Source of the DNA: Choristoneura fumiferana | Lineage: Eukaryota > Arthropoda > Insecta > Lepidoptera > Tortricidae | Reading direction: 5' to 3' | Length of the DNA stretch: 64,000 bases | Assembly (NCBI RefSeq): GCF_025370935.1 | Contig: NC_133493.1 | Span: 12,409,970-12,473,969, forward strand | Shown: piece by piece, positions 31,802 to 42,821 of the stretch | Position numbering within the stretch: the first letter of the stretch is position 1 | Layout: each line of letters begins with the position of its first letter | Notes under the pieces: generated by a model | Told to the model about the DNA's origin: nothing | The model's input: the letters and a program-made list of their open reading frames with translations, nothing else | Database searches by the model: none | Program-made: the position numbers and the translations under genes

Positions 31802-31948
31802 TGAATCAAAGTCAAAGTCAAAGTCAAAGTCAAAGTCAAAGTCAAAGTCAAAGTCAAAGTCAAAATATCTTTATTCAATTTAGGCTAAAACAAGCACTTA
31901 TGAATGTCAAAAAAAATCTACCACCGGTTCGAATAGGCTGTTACTGAA
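31802..31948 (-). mobile_element. Retroposon D, minus strand, with long (GACTTT)n tail
   Basis: About ten AAAGTC hexamers (31804-31863), followed by 'aaaatatctttattcaattt' and 'aatctaccaccggttcg', the inverse of the retroposon D 3' end. It shows the hexamer microsatellite is the family's 3' tail. Confidence 0.87.
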
Positions 31949-32005
31949 CCAGATACACCTTTGGCCTCAACTGCACTTAACATCAGGTGATATAGGGGTC
32001 AATCA

Positions 32006-32085
32006 CGGTTTATCATCATCATCATCATTCCAGCCTATATACGTCCCACTGCTGGGCACATGCCTCCTCTCAGAATGAATCACAA
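32006..32085 (-). mobile_element. SINE B 3' end, minus strand
   Basis: (ATC)n, then 'cagcctatatacgtcccact' and 'gctgggcacatgcctcctct'; truncated after 'cagaatg'. Confidence 0.8.
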
Positions 32086-32347
32086 TTAGTTTCATGTAAA
32101 AAAACTAGTACCTAATTTACTCATTTTTGCTGACTGTACAGCATAGCGCCAGGCAAGCACGATGCTATCAGTGGTGGGCAGATAACCCGGCCCCGCGCCT
32201 GAGGGCGCTCTAGCATACACATAGACAAATGTAAATGTTCGTTATAGTGTAATAGCTTTCGCCCGTGACTCCGATTACATAGAATTCCACGGGAACTGCA
32301 CATGTTCCGGTATAAAAGTGTTCTATGTCCTTTCCCGGGTCGCATAC

Positions 32348-32560
32348 TATCTCTACCCCACTAATATTATAAATGTGAAAGTTTATAAGTCTGTTTTTTT
32401 GTTTGTTACTCCATCACGTCTAAACCATAAAACCGACTTACTTAGATGAAATTCGGTATACAGATAGATTGAGTCTCGGAGAAGGACATAGGATAGTTTT
32501 TATTCCGAAAAATTGAATAGTACCGGCGGAATAGCGATAAATGAAAAATCAATGAATAAA
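32348..32560 (+). mobile_element. Helitron-like 5' portion
   Basis: TCTCTACCCCACTAATATTATAAATGTGAAAG-type start (the clearest 5' end among the copies), then 'ttgttactccatcacgtcta' and 'aaattcggtatacagataga'. A minus-strand fragment of the same class directly precedes it (about 32240-32345). Confidence 0.68.
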
Positions 32561-32937
32561 AAACATAAATAATATCGATCCGAAGACCAAAACCCTAAAC
32601 GATAACATTACTGCAATTAAAATTGAATGAAATAACCAGTACTCATACAAAATTATCCAGCGCATAAAAGTAAATCATATAAAATATCAAAAAACGAGAA
32701 TTCCTCTGATCCTTAATTCTGGTTCCATAAGGAGCGAAAGGAATGTTCCTTGATTTACAAACAGCGGGAGGTACGATGCACGCGCACAGTGGATCAGCCC
32801 GACTTGAATGGGATTAAATTTTAGGTATACAACGTTATTAATTACTATACAAGTATCTCAAAGTTTGTCAATTGTGTTTTGTTTCTTTTCTTTTGTACAA
32901 TAAAGAGTTTACGTACTTACTATACAGACATTTGCTA

Positions 32938-33040
32938 TTGTAAAACAAAATTAAAATTAATATCATGAGACACTTGCCACCAATTGACCTAGTCCCAAAG
33001 TAAGCAAATGTTGTTCTTGTTGTATGGACACTAAGCAACG
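32938..33040 (-). mobile_element. SINE A tail fragment, minus strand
   Basis: 'aatatcatgagacacttgcc', 'ccaattgacctagtcccaaa' and 'actaagcaacgg' only; the tRNA head is missing. Confidence 0.72.
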
Positions 33041-33745
33041 GAAAAGGAAAAAAAATAAAAAAGAGGAAGATTGAAAAGTAGTCAGATCGTAGTTAGTAAG
33101 TATTATAACAAAAAATGCCATATGCTACTAGGGTTCATGTTACTTTTAAGAGCTTTTGTTATATGAATGCAATAAATAAATAAAATAGTCTGAATATTAT
33201 GTATCGGTATTTTACAAAATTTAAAGTAGGTATAATTTAAATAAACTCTTCGGTTTGTGATATGGCAATGATTTACGATAACTATTCAGTATTTTTAATG
33301 TTAAAATTGTTATTCTAAAATAAATTTTATGAACAAGTTATAATAGGTACAGAAAAAACAACTTTAACGGAAACTGAATAAAACTAATTGTTTTAATTAA
33401 GTACCTACATAAAGTTAAATTAGTTATGGAATATAATGATATTTTTGCATGCACTTGGTTTTTTGTTGGTCCCTACTTTTTATCATTCACTCGTAGAAAT
33501 CACTATTGAATTTCTTTAAAAGATAAATTTCGTCATAACTGTAATAAATTATTAGAGCTCATTTGTACTGATCAGCAATTTTTATATGTCTATCTATGTA
33601 TTGTGGTATTTTCGAAACAAAATGATTTTTGACTAGAATTTTGTATTTACCATAAACCAATTTAATAATATTATCTATAATCTTCATTAGTTTCGTCAGT
33701 TTTGTTTGACTTGTTTTTAGTACCCCTACTTGTGTTCCTATTGAT

Positions 33746-33997
33746 GACCGGATGGCCAAGTGGTTAGAAAACCTGACTACGAAGCTTGAGATCCCGGGTT
33801 CGAATCCCGGCCGGGGCAGATATTTGTATGAATAATACGAATGTTTGTTCTCGGGTCTTGGGTGTTTAATATGTATTTACGTATGTATTTATCTACATAA
33901 GTATGTTTATCCGTTGCCTAGTATCCATAGCATAAGCTTTGTTTAGTTTTGGACTAGGTCAATTTATTGGTGTCAAGTGTCCCATGATATTTATTTC
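33746..33997 (+). mobile_element. tRNA-derived SINE A, complete plus-strand copy
   Basis: Head GACCGGATGGCCAAGTGG (A-box) and CCCGGGTTCGAATCCCGG (B-box), then 'aatgtttgttctcgggtctt', 'atccgttgcctagtatccat' and a CATGATATTTATTT tail. It is the best copy in the window for defining the family. Confidence 0.92.
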
Positions 33998-33999
33998 AC

Positions 34000-34975
34000 T
34001 TGTTACTGTCTAACTCACAAAGTAAATAAATCTTTACCCACTTCTAATAATCCGATAACAGTAATTGACGACACAATAAAATAAAATACTGTACTTATGA
34101 CATTTTAATATCGACAAAATATTACAAAATAAACAAGTTTTGAGTAACATTCCAAAAAAACTATAAAAATTTGCATTGCTCACAACTTTAATAATTTTAA
34201 TCACTTGTCCCCTTTTCTATACCACTTGAACCACAGTGCGGCGCCTCATTCAACTCGCAGCAGGCTCTCACACCCTAGCGTGAAAAAAATAAATGACCGA
34301 GCCCAGCACCTCAGAAAAAAGGGGTTCCATTTAACATCCCTGAAGCTGCACTTTGAGTCTTCACGTAACTTACATAGAGTCGATTTTCTTTGTAACTCTG
34401 CAGCACGCTTAGGACTTTTTCACAGTAAGTTCATCAGGAATCGGTTATCTTACGGACCGTGGGTAATTGCCTCATCATGCGTTGTTTACAAATTATGTGC
34501 CGACTTTAATACCTCTTAAGTTGTCTGTAGTCTTATTTTAAAAAGGGTTAAATCTAAAGGATATGACAAGATCTGTCGGCAAGCTGACATTCTTATTTTA
34601 AAAGTCAAGTGTGAAGTTATTCTCACTGTGTCAAAATCAAAATGAAATCAAAGCAAAATTATTCTGCAAGCAAAGAGCTCTTTTACATGCCACTTATATA
34701 TACAGCGCTATCAGAAAGGCCATCATTGCCGAGAAGAATGCCCTACAAGAAACTTGTCAGAAAAGCATTTTTCAAAACAAAATTAATTAATAATTACAAA
34801 CAAAATATGTTACGTACATACAAAATAAAATAAAAAATGACTGGGATTTATAAATTATGATGCACCTGGTCTATTTGATGATTATATTGGATTTGCAATG
34901 GTCTTACCGGAAGCGCTGGTAGTTTAAAAAATGACGTATAAAACAGCTTTTCGCGGCCTGATCGCAGAATAAAAA
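34000..34975. other. Intergenic sequence with one orphan frame
   Basis: A 104-codon plus-strand frame (34205-34519) is Ser/His/Arg-rich, with no domain, signal peptide or phase-matched splice sites that I can see. The rest is AT-rich and unassigned. Confidence 0.35.
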
Positions 34976-34977
34976 GT

Positions 34978-35075
34978 CCTCGAGTGCCAACCACGAACCG
35001 GAAGATAAAACATTGGCTGGCCTCCCACTAGGTAAGCTGACGATATTGTGAGACTCGCGGGCTCGCGGCAGTTGG
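34978..35075 (+). mobile_element. RTE-like LINE 3' fragment, badly decayed
   Basis: 'gtgccaaccacgaaccggaa' and 'ctggcctcccactaggtaag' align by reading with the PRTGR..GWPPTRWADD block of RTE-like ORF2; stops and shifts throughout. Confidence 0.45.
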
Positions 35076-35084
35076 GCGTAATCA

Positions 35085-35315
35085 ATTACTTTTGAAATTA
35101 ATTACACAATTACATTACAGTAATCCTGATTCCTTAGTAATCGATTACTTGGATAATCAAAATTATTGTAATACTGAACTATGATTACGTTTGTAATCCA
35201 TTCCTTTGGAATCGGTATTGTAAACCACTACTGTAATCTTGATTCCTCGGTAATCAAGTACTTAAGTAATCTGAATTACTTTACTCCAGTTCCAGACTAG
35301 ATTACTTCATTGACA
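35085..35315. repeat. TAATC/GATTA-rich block
   Basis: About 230 bp in which TAATC or GATTA occurs roughly every 15-20 bases on both strands (for example GTAATCCTGATTCC, TAATCGATTACTTGG, GTAATCTTGATTCC). It is neither a simple tandem repeat nor part of any repeat family in the window. TAATCC is the core site of K50-type homeodomain proteins. Confidence 0.75.
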
Positions 35316-35540
35316 AACCTTATTTTATAATTTTGTTAATGTCACTCAAAAAAAATGTTTTTGGTTTACATGTCATTCTAGCATTTCACTTTCACCACAG
35401 ATATAGATACACATAGATAACGCAATTATCACGATTTGAATTGAAACTAAGCGTGCCGACTTTTTAAACACCTACTGTGACGTCACAGCGTCACAGCCGA
35501 AATTTTGTGACGGTAAATTTAAATCAATTCAAAGACACAG

Positions 35541-35665
35541 TGGCCGCTGATGCCCCTCCGCGGTCAACCGGTGGATGCAAGTGGCGAGTTGTCGTTCATT
35601 GTGGCGTTCTACGGGGGAGGCCGTTGTTCAGCAGTGGACGCCATCCGGCTGATGATGATGAAAGA
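35541..35665 (+). mobile_element. RTE-like LINE 3' end, second subfamily
   Basis: 'caaccggtggatgcaagtgg', 'cgagttgtcgttcattgtgg', 'ttcagcagtggacgccatcc' and a (GAT)n then (GAAA)n tail, parallel to 8036-8125. Confidence 0.8.
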
Positions 35666-35710
35666 AAGAAAGAAAGTAATTTATTTATAATAGCAGTGAC
35701 GCATTACACA

Positions 35711-35952
35711 CACACACACAAACATCACGCCTGTATTCCCAAATGGGGTAGGCAAAGCACACGACACGTTACCGCTTCGGAGCCACTTTTAACAATTTTA
35801 GGTTTTAAGTTTGACAAAAAACAGTGCAATAGTGACAGGTTGCTAGCCTGTCGCCTATAGTATACCTTAACCTATATCCTCAGTCGCCTCTTACGATATC
35901 CACGGAAGAAATGGAGAGGTGAAATTCTAACCCGACACCACACGGGTATGGC
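35711..35952 (-). mobile_element. Retroposon flanked by a 15-bp target duplication
   Basis: GTGACGCATTACACA occurs at 35696-35710 and again at 35953-35967. Between them is a (CA)n tract and a sequence whose minus strand contains 'gtggatatcgtaagaggcga', 'ctgaggatataggttaaggt' and 'aggctagcaacctgtcac'. The long duplication is the signature of target-primed retroposition; the (CA)n is then the 3' tail of a minus-strand insert. Confidence 0.8.
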
Positions 35953-36000
35953 GTGACGCATTACACAGGTTAAAAAAAACATTAGTAGTTGCCGTTATAA

Positions 36001-36652
36001 AAAAAACGGCCAAGAGCGTGTCGGACACGCCCGAAATAGGGTTCCGTAGCCATTACAAAAAAAATAAGTAATATTTTTCTATGGATTTCGTATTTTATAC
36101 GGAATCTTCCAAGTTCAGGTATATTTTATACCTTAGGCTGCTATTTAAGAGTAAAACTACTAATAATTCTCAAGTAAACTTAGCCGTTATATTTTTCCTT
36201 GAAAGTTTGATATACTTACTACCATCCTGATTTTTTTCAAATTTTTCCACTCTCTCCGGTTTAGATTTTAGAGGGGGGGGACGCTCGATTTTAATGAAAA
36301 TTTGCATTTTAAAGTTGAATATTTCGCAAACAAATCACTGAATCGAAAACTTATCTCAGCAAATCCGTAATGGTTTTAAAAGACCTATCCAAAGATACCC
36401 CACACTAATAGGGTTGGATGAGAAAAAAAAACACCCCCACTTTACGTCTATGGGAGGTACCCTAGAATTTTTTTTTTTTACTTTTTATTGTACCATTTTG
36501 TCTGCATACTTTACATATATATCCGTCCAAAATTACAGCTTTCTAGCATTGATAGTCCCTGAGCAAAGCCGCGGACGGACAGACAGACAGACAGACATGG
36601 CGAAAATATAAGGGTTCCGTTTTTGCTATTTTAGCTCCGGAACCCTAAAAAG
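36001..36652 (+). repeat. GGGTTCCG interspersed repeat, second long copy
   Basis: Collinear with 3031-3686 over its whole length, including the GGGGGGACGCTCG block and the (GACA)n run before CATGGCGAAA. It ends TCCGGAACCCTAAAAA. Confidence 0.87.
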
Positions 36653-36840
36653 GTCCCTGCTCAGCATATCGCTGGTTGAAAACCAGCACTGGTCTTCCAC
36701 TCACTACACTGATAATGATTCACTGATTCTTCACTGATGATGACATGTTATAATTATGTGCAATATAAACACTCGCGTTTTCAATGGGTTTGACAACAAT
36801 ACTAAACGCCATCAATGATCTCCTAAAACAAATATTTACT

Positions 36841-37154
36841 TCATCATCATCATCATCCCAGCCTATATACGTCCCACTGCTGGGCACAGGCCTCCTCTCA
36901 GAACAAGAGGGCTTGGGCCGTAGTTCCTACGCGGGCCCAGTGCGGATTGGGAACTTCACACGCACCATTGAATTGCTTCGCAGGTTTGCGCAGGTTTCCT
37001 CACGATGTTTTCCTTCACCGCAAAGCTCGTGGTAAATTTCAAATGTAATTCCGCACATGAATTTCGAAAAACTCAGAGGTGCGAGCCGGGGTTTGAATCC
37101 ACGACCCTCTGCTTGAGAGGCGATAGGTCAAACCACTAGGCCACCACGGCTTAC
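36841..37154 (-). mobile_element. SINE B, complete, minus strand
   Basis: (ATC)n tail, 'ctatatacgtcccactgctg' through 'gcgagccggggtttgaatcc' to 'ggccaccacggctta'. Diverges head-to-head from the copy at 37386-37690. Confidence 0.92.
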
Positions 37155-37385
37155 CATATTTACTTGACTAACTAATACTGTAAAAAAAAAACAATTACAA
37201 AACTAAACCTCAATAAATAAACTTAAAAAAGGAGTATGCCTGCATGGTAACTTCATTTGTAATAAATGTTTAGGGTTTTCTTTTTTTGCCTTTTTTTTCT
37301 CTTTTTAAACGGAATATTGTGGCGGTCTTCATTTTAGTAAAATTGGTTTTATTTTAATGTATGATAAACAGATGGTGGCAGATGT

Positions 37386-37690
37386 GAAGCCGTGGTGGCC
37401 TAGTGGTTTGACCGATCGCCTCTCAAGCAGAGGGTCGTGGGTTCAAACCCCGGCTCGCACCTCTGAGTTTTTCGAAATTCATGTGCGGAATTACATTTGA
37501 AATTTACCACGAGCTTTGCGGTGAAGGAAAACATCGTGAGGAAACGTGCACAAACCTGCGAAGCAATTCAATGGTGCGTGTGAAGTTCCCAATCCGCACT
37601 GGGCCCGCGTGGGAACTACGGCCCAAGCCCTCTTGTTCTGAGAGGAGGCCTGTGCCCAGCAGTGGGACGCATATAGGCTGGGATGATGAA
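37386..37690 (+). mobile_element. SINE B, complete, plus strand
   Basis: AAGCCGTGGTGGCCTAGTGG to GGCTGGGATGATGA. The frame MCGITFEIYHELCGEGKHRE (37481-37780) belongs to the SINE, not to a gene, and recurs at 44012 and 52348. Confidence 0.92.
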
Positions 37691-37951
37691 ACAGATGGTC
37701 CCAAAGGAAGAACAGCGCCGTTCGCAAGACCGGCAATTTTTGCTGACTTGGGACCGTTTCGTGACGTACAACTTTCTTAATTTTTAATACCTTTTTGTTA
37801 TGCTACGTTACTTGGTCACGAATAAATGATTTCTACTTCTGTTTTTTTTTTAAACTAAAATGACAAAGTAGAAAATGTTTTCAAATTTGTCTCCCTCAGG
37901 GATTGACTCTAAGACATTGGCCGCATTACTTCTCAATGAACTATACAACTA

Positions 37952-38135
37952 ACATTATAAATGCGAAAGTTTGTAAGTCTGTTTGTTTGTTACTTCATCA
38001 CGTCTAAACTATACCGAATTTTCTTACTACCGAAAATTCGGTATACAGATAGTTTGAATCCCGGATAGTATAGTTCCCGCGGTATAGCGATAAACGAATT
38101 TTGTGCAGACGGAGTCGCGGGTAATGGGTAGTATA
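37952..38135 (+). mobile_element. Helitron-like element
   Basis: 'acattataaatgcgaaagtt', 'ttgttacttcatcacgtcta', 'aaattcggtatacagatagt' and the end 'gagtcgcgggtaatggg'. Confidence 0.65.
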
Positions 38136-38162
38136 ATTATATTTATACCTCGCTTGTTGATT

Positions 38163-38760
38163 TTTAACCGACTTCAAAAAAGGAGGAGGTTCTCAATTCG
38201 AGTGTATGTTTTTTCTTTGTATGTTTGTTACGTGATAACTCCGCCAATTGTGGGCCGAATTTCAAAATTATTTTTTAGTTCTAAAGGACATACTTCCGAG
38301 GTGGTCCCATTGACACCAAGTCAGGATCTCATGGTGGGATCTTAGAGAAATCGAGGGCAACCCTCGAAGTTTTAAAGCACACTTATAGCGATTTTGGCAT
38401 TTTTAACATCAAGTCAATTATTTACATTCAGAAAGTATCATTTGGTGAACTGGACCTGATAAAGAAGACCGGTACTCTGTTATAAAATAATATAACTATG
38501 CCGTGTTTGAGCTTAATGCAGACTATATAAAAAAAAAATACAAAAAATGGAACCGACTTCAAAAACCTTGAAAATATTTTTCTACTAGTTTGAAGTCGGT
38601 GCCTCAGCATGAGCCAGCTCAGGAGTGATTGAAGCCCGATATATAGTGTAGATGAGGTAGACGAGTAGTTCCACTCCTGCTGGCTCGTGCTGAGGCACCA
38701 ACTTCAAACTAGTAGAAAATTATTTTCAAGGTTTTTGAAGTCGGTTCCATTTTTTGTTAA
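38163..38760. mobile_element. AACCGACTTC element with ~80-bp internal palindrome
   Basis: Starts TTTAACCGACTTCAAAAAAG and ends with the inverse GTTTTTGAAGTCGGTTCC. Within it, 38541-38620 and 38672-38756 are inverted copies containing AACCGACTTCAAAAACC, TTTCTACTAGTTTGAAG and GTGCCTCAGCA, with about four mismatches. Confidence 0.8.
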
Positions 38761-38984
38761 AATTGTCTTCTCCGAAAATGGCAAAGTAAATATAACAGTC
38801 AAAGAAAATAAAATTTATTATTATGAGTAGAATTCAGGTAGAATTGACTTAGCAAAACATACGATTTTTTTTATTCAGAAACAGGCTCACGTTTGACTAC
38901 AATCACGCCTAAATGCCTTAGATTATTATGATTAATTACTGAGGTAGAAAATAAATACAATATACGGGATCCTTTCCACTGCCA

Positions 38985-39200
38985 TAATTTTATAAGTCAT
39001 AATTTAATGTATGTCATAATTATTGTTAGTCCTAATTTTGTTTCCCGCTGAAACCATACATTTTTCATAAAATTTTAAATGGTCACCTGTAGAACTCTAT
39101 AGGTAAGGTTAGGTTTGTTTTATAACAATTCTGAAAAATAAATGGTTTCAACATTACATTATGACAAACATAACATTACGAGTAACAATTTTCGAACAGT
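38985..39200. mobile_element. MITE family M1, diverged copy
   Basis: 'cccgctgaaaccatacattt', 'aggttaggtttgttttataa' and 'caattctgaaaaataaatgg' resemble 7109-7348; ends degraded. Confidence 0.6.
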
Positions 39201-39494
39201 CCATATAGAACTACAATAGACTAACTTAAAAAAAAAACTTAATGGGTGGTGAGTCTATGTTGACGCAATAAATTATTTATAATTTGAGGTATTCAATTAA
39301 CAAAAAAATAAATAAAAAAGTTCATGATTCAAACCTCGTCGGTAGCTTATAGTCCAAAAAAACTACATATAAAAAAATACGAAAAGATAGTCTTGAATGA
39401 TGGGTCTCGTGTGACACACTGCCAATTTAAGGGCTAATTAATTAACACCTTGCAGAATTTTTTTTTGCATGAAACGACTATTAAATAATGCATA

Positions 39495-39848
39495 ATGGGC
39501 CGTCCCAAGCAGTGCTCGCGTCCGTTTCAGATGCTGTCAGTTGACTTGATGGGGCCCCTACCTACAACGAGGGGGCGAAACAACTACATTTTAGTTGTTA
39601 CTTGTTGTTTTTCGAAGTTTTGTTTAATTTTCCCAATTAAGAAGGCTACTTCGGAAATTATTGTTGCTATATTAGAGGAGTCGGTTTTCCTGGTGCATGG
39701 GGTTCCGCAGGTAATTATAATGGATAATGGAGCCCAATTTAAAAGTAGGATCACTGAGGCGTTTTTTAAGAAATATAACGTTCCTAATGTCTACTTCACA
39801 CCTAAATATACGCCTCAGGTAAACTTGGTTGAGCGCTTTAACATATAA
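39495..39848 (+). pseudogene. Ty3/gypsy integrase core fragment
   Basis: 118 codons from ATG to TAA covering the retroviral integrase catalytic core: SVDLMGPLP (Asp17), FSKFCLIFPIKKAT, VFLVHGVPQVII, MDNGAQF (Asp77) and VERFN (Glu113). The DD(35)E spacing is exact. Nothing of the zinc-binding domain, RNase H or C-terminal domain is next to it, and no LTR is visible, so it is a truncated Ty3/gypsy copy. That all three catalytic residues survive in an uninterrupted frame means a captured or expressed remnant cannot be excluded, but I see no promoter or splice evidence. Confidence 0.85.
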
Positions 39849-39849
39849 T

Positions 39850-41390
39850 AAATACGCTGGGAGATGCAAGGTAAAAATACTATAGTTCACCTAAATAGAT
39901 ACCTATAATATCGTTTACCTTAGACGCGTGCCTTTTGATAGGTATTTAGTACAATAGATAGGTAACGTAAGCATATACAATGCCTACCGATTGTCATCAC
40001 CGTATTATGACACGTTTGATACTGGCTGATTTTACTGGACAGTGGCTTTCAAACTGCTGTTTTTTAATAAGTTAGTTGTTTTTGTTTAAATGTTTAAGAG
40101 TCGCACAGACATAGCTATACGAGTATTTTAAGTAAGAGGCATAGCGCCTAACAGCTTCATTGGTTGCCTAAATTACTTTTTTTATTATATTATACGAGGA
40201 ATGAAAACGTACAAGCGGATCATCTGATGGGAAATGATCATCACAGCCTATGAATACCAACAACTCAAGGAGAGTCACTGGTTTGTAGCCGGCCTCTAAC
40301 GAAAGTATGAGCCCTTTTCTTGAAAGCCTCGATGTCATAGTAAAGTAGTTTTGATCCGCTTAGAAGTATGATAAAGCTTGTGTACACTAACACACTTATG
40401 GTTTAATATTTTTATGCATATTTCAACTATGCAGATTCATTATTGTGCTAAATAAGGTTTATCCTTCTTTATTGTTATGCCAGTTCAATCGTATGCACAA
40501 TTATGTTATGTTATACTATGGCAGTAAATTTTATGCGAAATAAGGTGTATCCACCAATATTATGGTCTCTGTGTAATGTAAGAAGTACTTTTGTTTCTTG
40601 AGAGGTTACAATTAAGAGGTTGTGATAATCAACTCGCGCTTTTCTCATTCCCCAGGTTGCATAATAAAATGCTGACTCTGCATTGCGGCAGAACCAAGGA
40701 TTAACAAGTAAAAATTGTGAACTCTGCCAATCTGCGAATTCAAATACGATGGCTCACAGAATGTATTTTCGGCAGAAAAATGCCGATGACATGTTTAAAA
40801 ATTGTCACTTTCAGTTCTCGTTCATTTTTTTGTACTTCTGTCCTGCATTTCAACAGTAATCCGTGCACAGAAAAGTACATATGTAAAGCACCTACGAAAA
40901 CTTTTTTTATTATACAAAAATAAAGTAAAAAACAATTTTCAAAATAATTATTTTATACCATACAACGGGACGGGGCAATGCCGCTGGGGTAATGGGTACG
41001 TTGCGGACGGGTATAGAGTAGTTTTTATTTTATTTTATTATTTAATTTAGTATTATTATTATTTTCTCTTTCTTTTCTGTTAGCTTTTGTATTAATTTAA
41101 TTTTTTTTTTTATAATTGTTTTGTTATTCTGTTTGTAGTATCTATGTTATTAAAATTATAATTACATTTTTTTTTATTAATTTAATATGAACAATAAACA
41201 AATTATTTATTTTTTTTTTTCGTTAAAGAATTTAACGAGGCTTGAATTGAGTTAAATAATAATACATATCTTTTTTTTCAAGAATCTAACGAGCTAAATT
41301 TACAATAATACCTTGTGGGTTCATTTTACAATGTATGTATGTATACATATATAAATAAAATACCGACATACATATGTACGTCCGGGTCAA
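39850..41390. other. Intergenic, AT-rich, no gene recognised
   Basis: It includes a weak LINE-like stretch at about 40190-40350 ('acaagcggatcatctgatgg', 'tagccggcctctaacgaaag') and poly-T/AT-rich tracts at 41035-41300. Short frames at 40717-41050 have no domain content. Confidence 0.5.
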
Positions 41391-41394
41391 ATCT

Positions 41395-41625
41395 TGCAAG
41401 TTAAATTTGTCCCACTTTCAGTGATCCGGTTGAGTAAAAATTTAGCATATATATATGTAAATCTGGTGACAACACAATATCTGGTAGTGATATCCTGGTG
41501 ATCCAGTCAGGGTCATCTCTGGGGGACAGAACTCTTCAACGGTTAATGGCATCGGCTTGAAATTTCTTACGGAAATGTAGTATGACAATGCAATTACAGC
41601 AAAAGTTGTTTTTTACGTGATAGAT
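41395..41625 (+). repeat. Interspersed repeat R4
   Basis: 'gtcaaatcttgcaagttaaa', 'ctggtagtgatatcctggtg', 'aactcttcaacggttaatgg' and 'gcttgaaatttctta'. The ~230-bp body is collinear with 59020-59260. Confidence 0.78.
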
Positions 41626-42164
41626 GAGGCAAAACCGCAGGAACAAGCAAGTTCATCCACAAAAGGTACGTCGTTTGGAATGGGTCGAAAAGATTCGCGT
41701 GAAGCACTCAACGAGTTGCGAACTCTTTTGTTGTGTGTCGCCCAACTTTGTGGCGCCGCGAACGCCCTCTAGTGTTCGGGGCCGTAACTATGCATAACTT
41801 TCTTATTAAGTTATAGTTCGAGAGCTTAGGAAGATGTAATGGTGCCGCGGATATTGGATAATGCTTTTCATATTTGTAAGAACGTGTTAGTCTTTGGAGG
41901 ATAATTAATAATTTTATTGCGAATTAGTTGAGGATAAAATTAAACGAGTAATTGGTTGAGAACTATGACAGTAGAAAAGGGTGTTTATTCAATTCACACA
42001 TCTAAAAGACCTTCTTAGGCTGATGGAGTGAGACTGCATTTTAACGGTTCCGTACTTCAAACAGAAAATACGGAACTCTATTTGTCTTTCTGTCCGTTTG
42101 TTAAAACCCTCTGTCTCAGAAACGCGTTGAGGCATCCAGTTGAAATTAATATTAAATACAGGAC

Positions 42165-42240
42165 TGTTGCCCTCTTGTTCTGAGAGGAGGCCTGTGCCCA
42201 GCAGTGGGACGTATATAGGCTGGGATGATGATGATGATGA
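42165..42240 (+). mobile_element. SINE B 3' end
   Basis: 'gccctcttgttctgagagga', 'ggcctgtgcccagcagtggg' and (GAT)n. Confidence 0.85.
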
Positions 42241-42325
42241 CAGGACTGTCACCTCTTGAAGCAATGCAAAGTTCAAACTTCTAACTCAAATGACATAATA
42301 CCTTAAAAACTGAAAAGTAGAAAAC

Positions 42326-42772
42326 AAGTCTAGTGGTCTAGAATCTGTTAAGTAACTTAAAGTTCAACAGTCAGGACCTATTCAAAATCATAACCAGGTC
42401 AAAAATCGGTAATGGATCCCATCTGTTAAACGAGATTAAACTTTAAGTTACTTAACAGATTGACCTGTCGTTTCGCTGAGTTTAATTACGTAGATTTTTG
42501 TTTTGAGCAGGCAAAGTTTGGTATAATTTCGTTGCGCCTATTATTTGTTTCGGCGAGTATTTAATACTCGTAGGAAGAATAGCGATATGCAGAGCTACGT
42601 TCAATCAATTGTTTGTTAGACTGCGAAACAATACATCTACGAACAAATAAATCGGCGTACCGTTACCTACTCGGCGAAACTTTGTCTGTCAATCAATAAT
42701 CTGCGTAAAAATTGTCGACAAATCATTAGGTAACCACTTTACAGATTCTAGACCACTACACTTGTGTTCTAC
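42326..42772. mobile_element. TIR element with nested inverted repeat
   Basis: Outer ends AAGTCTAGTGGTCTAGAATC and, inverted, AAGTGTAGTGGTCTAGAATC. A perfect 23-bp inverted pair (AATCTGTTAAGTAACTTAAA at 42342 and complement at 42439-42461) sits at the left side. Confidence 0.72.
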
Positions 42773-42821
42773 CCCGTGATGTTACTTATAACTGAAAATC
42801 AGGAAATTTTAAAACATTATC

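Noticed and set aside
33746..33830. tRNA gene-like A- and B-boxes
   Set aside because: No complete cloverleaf with a sensible anticodon; they are SINE heads with identical downstream bodies in several copies.
34205..34519. 104-aa plus-strand frame
   Set aside because: Composition like non-coding sequence, no motif, no signal peptide, no supporting splice sites.
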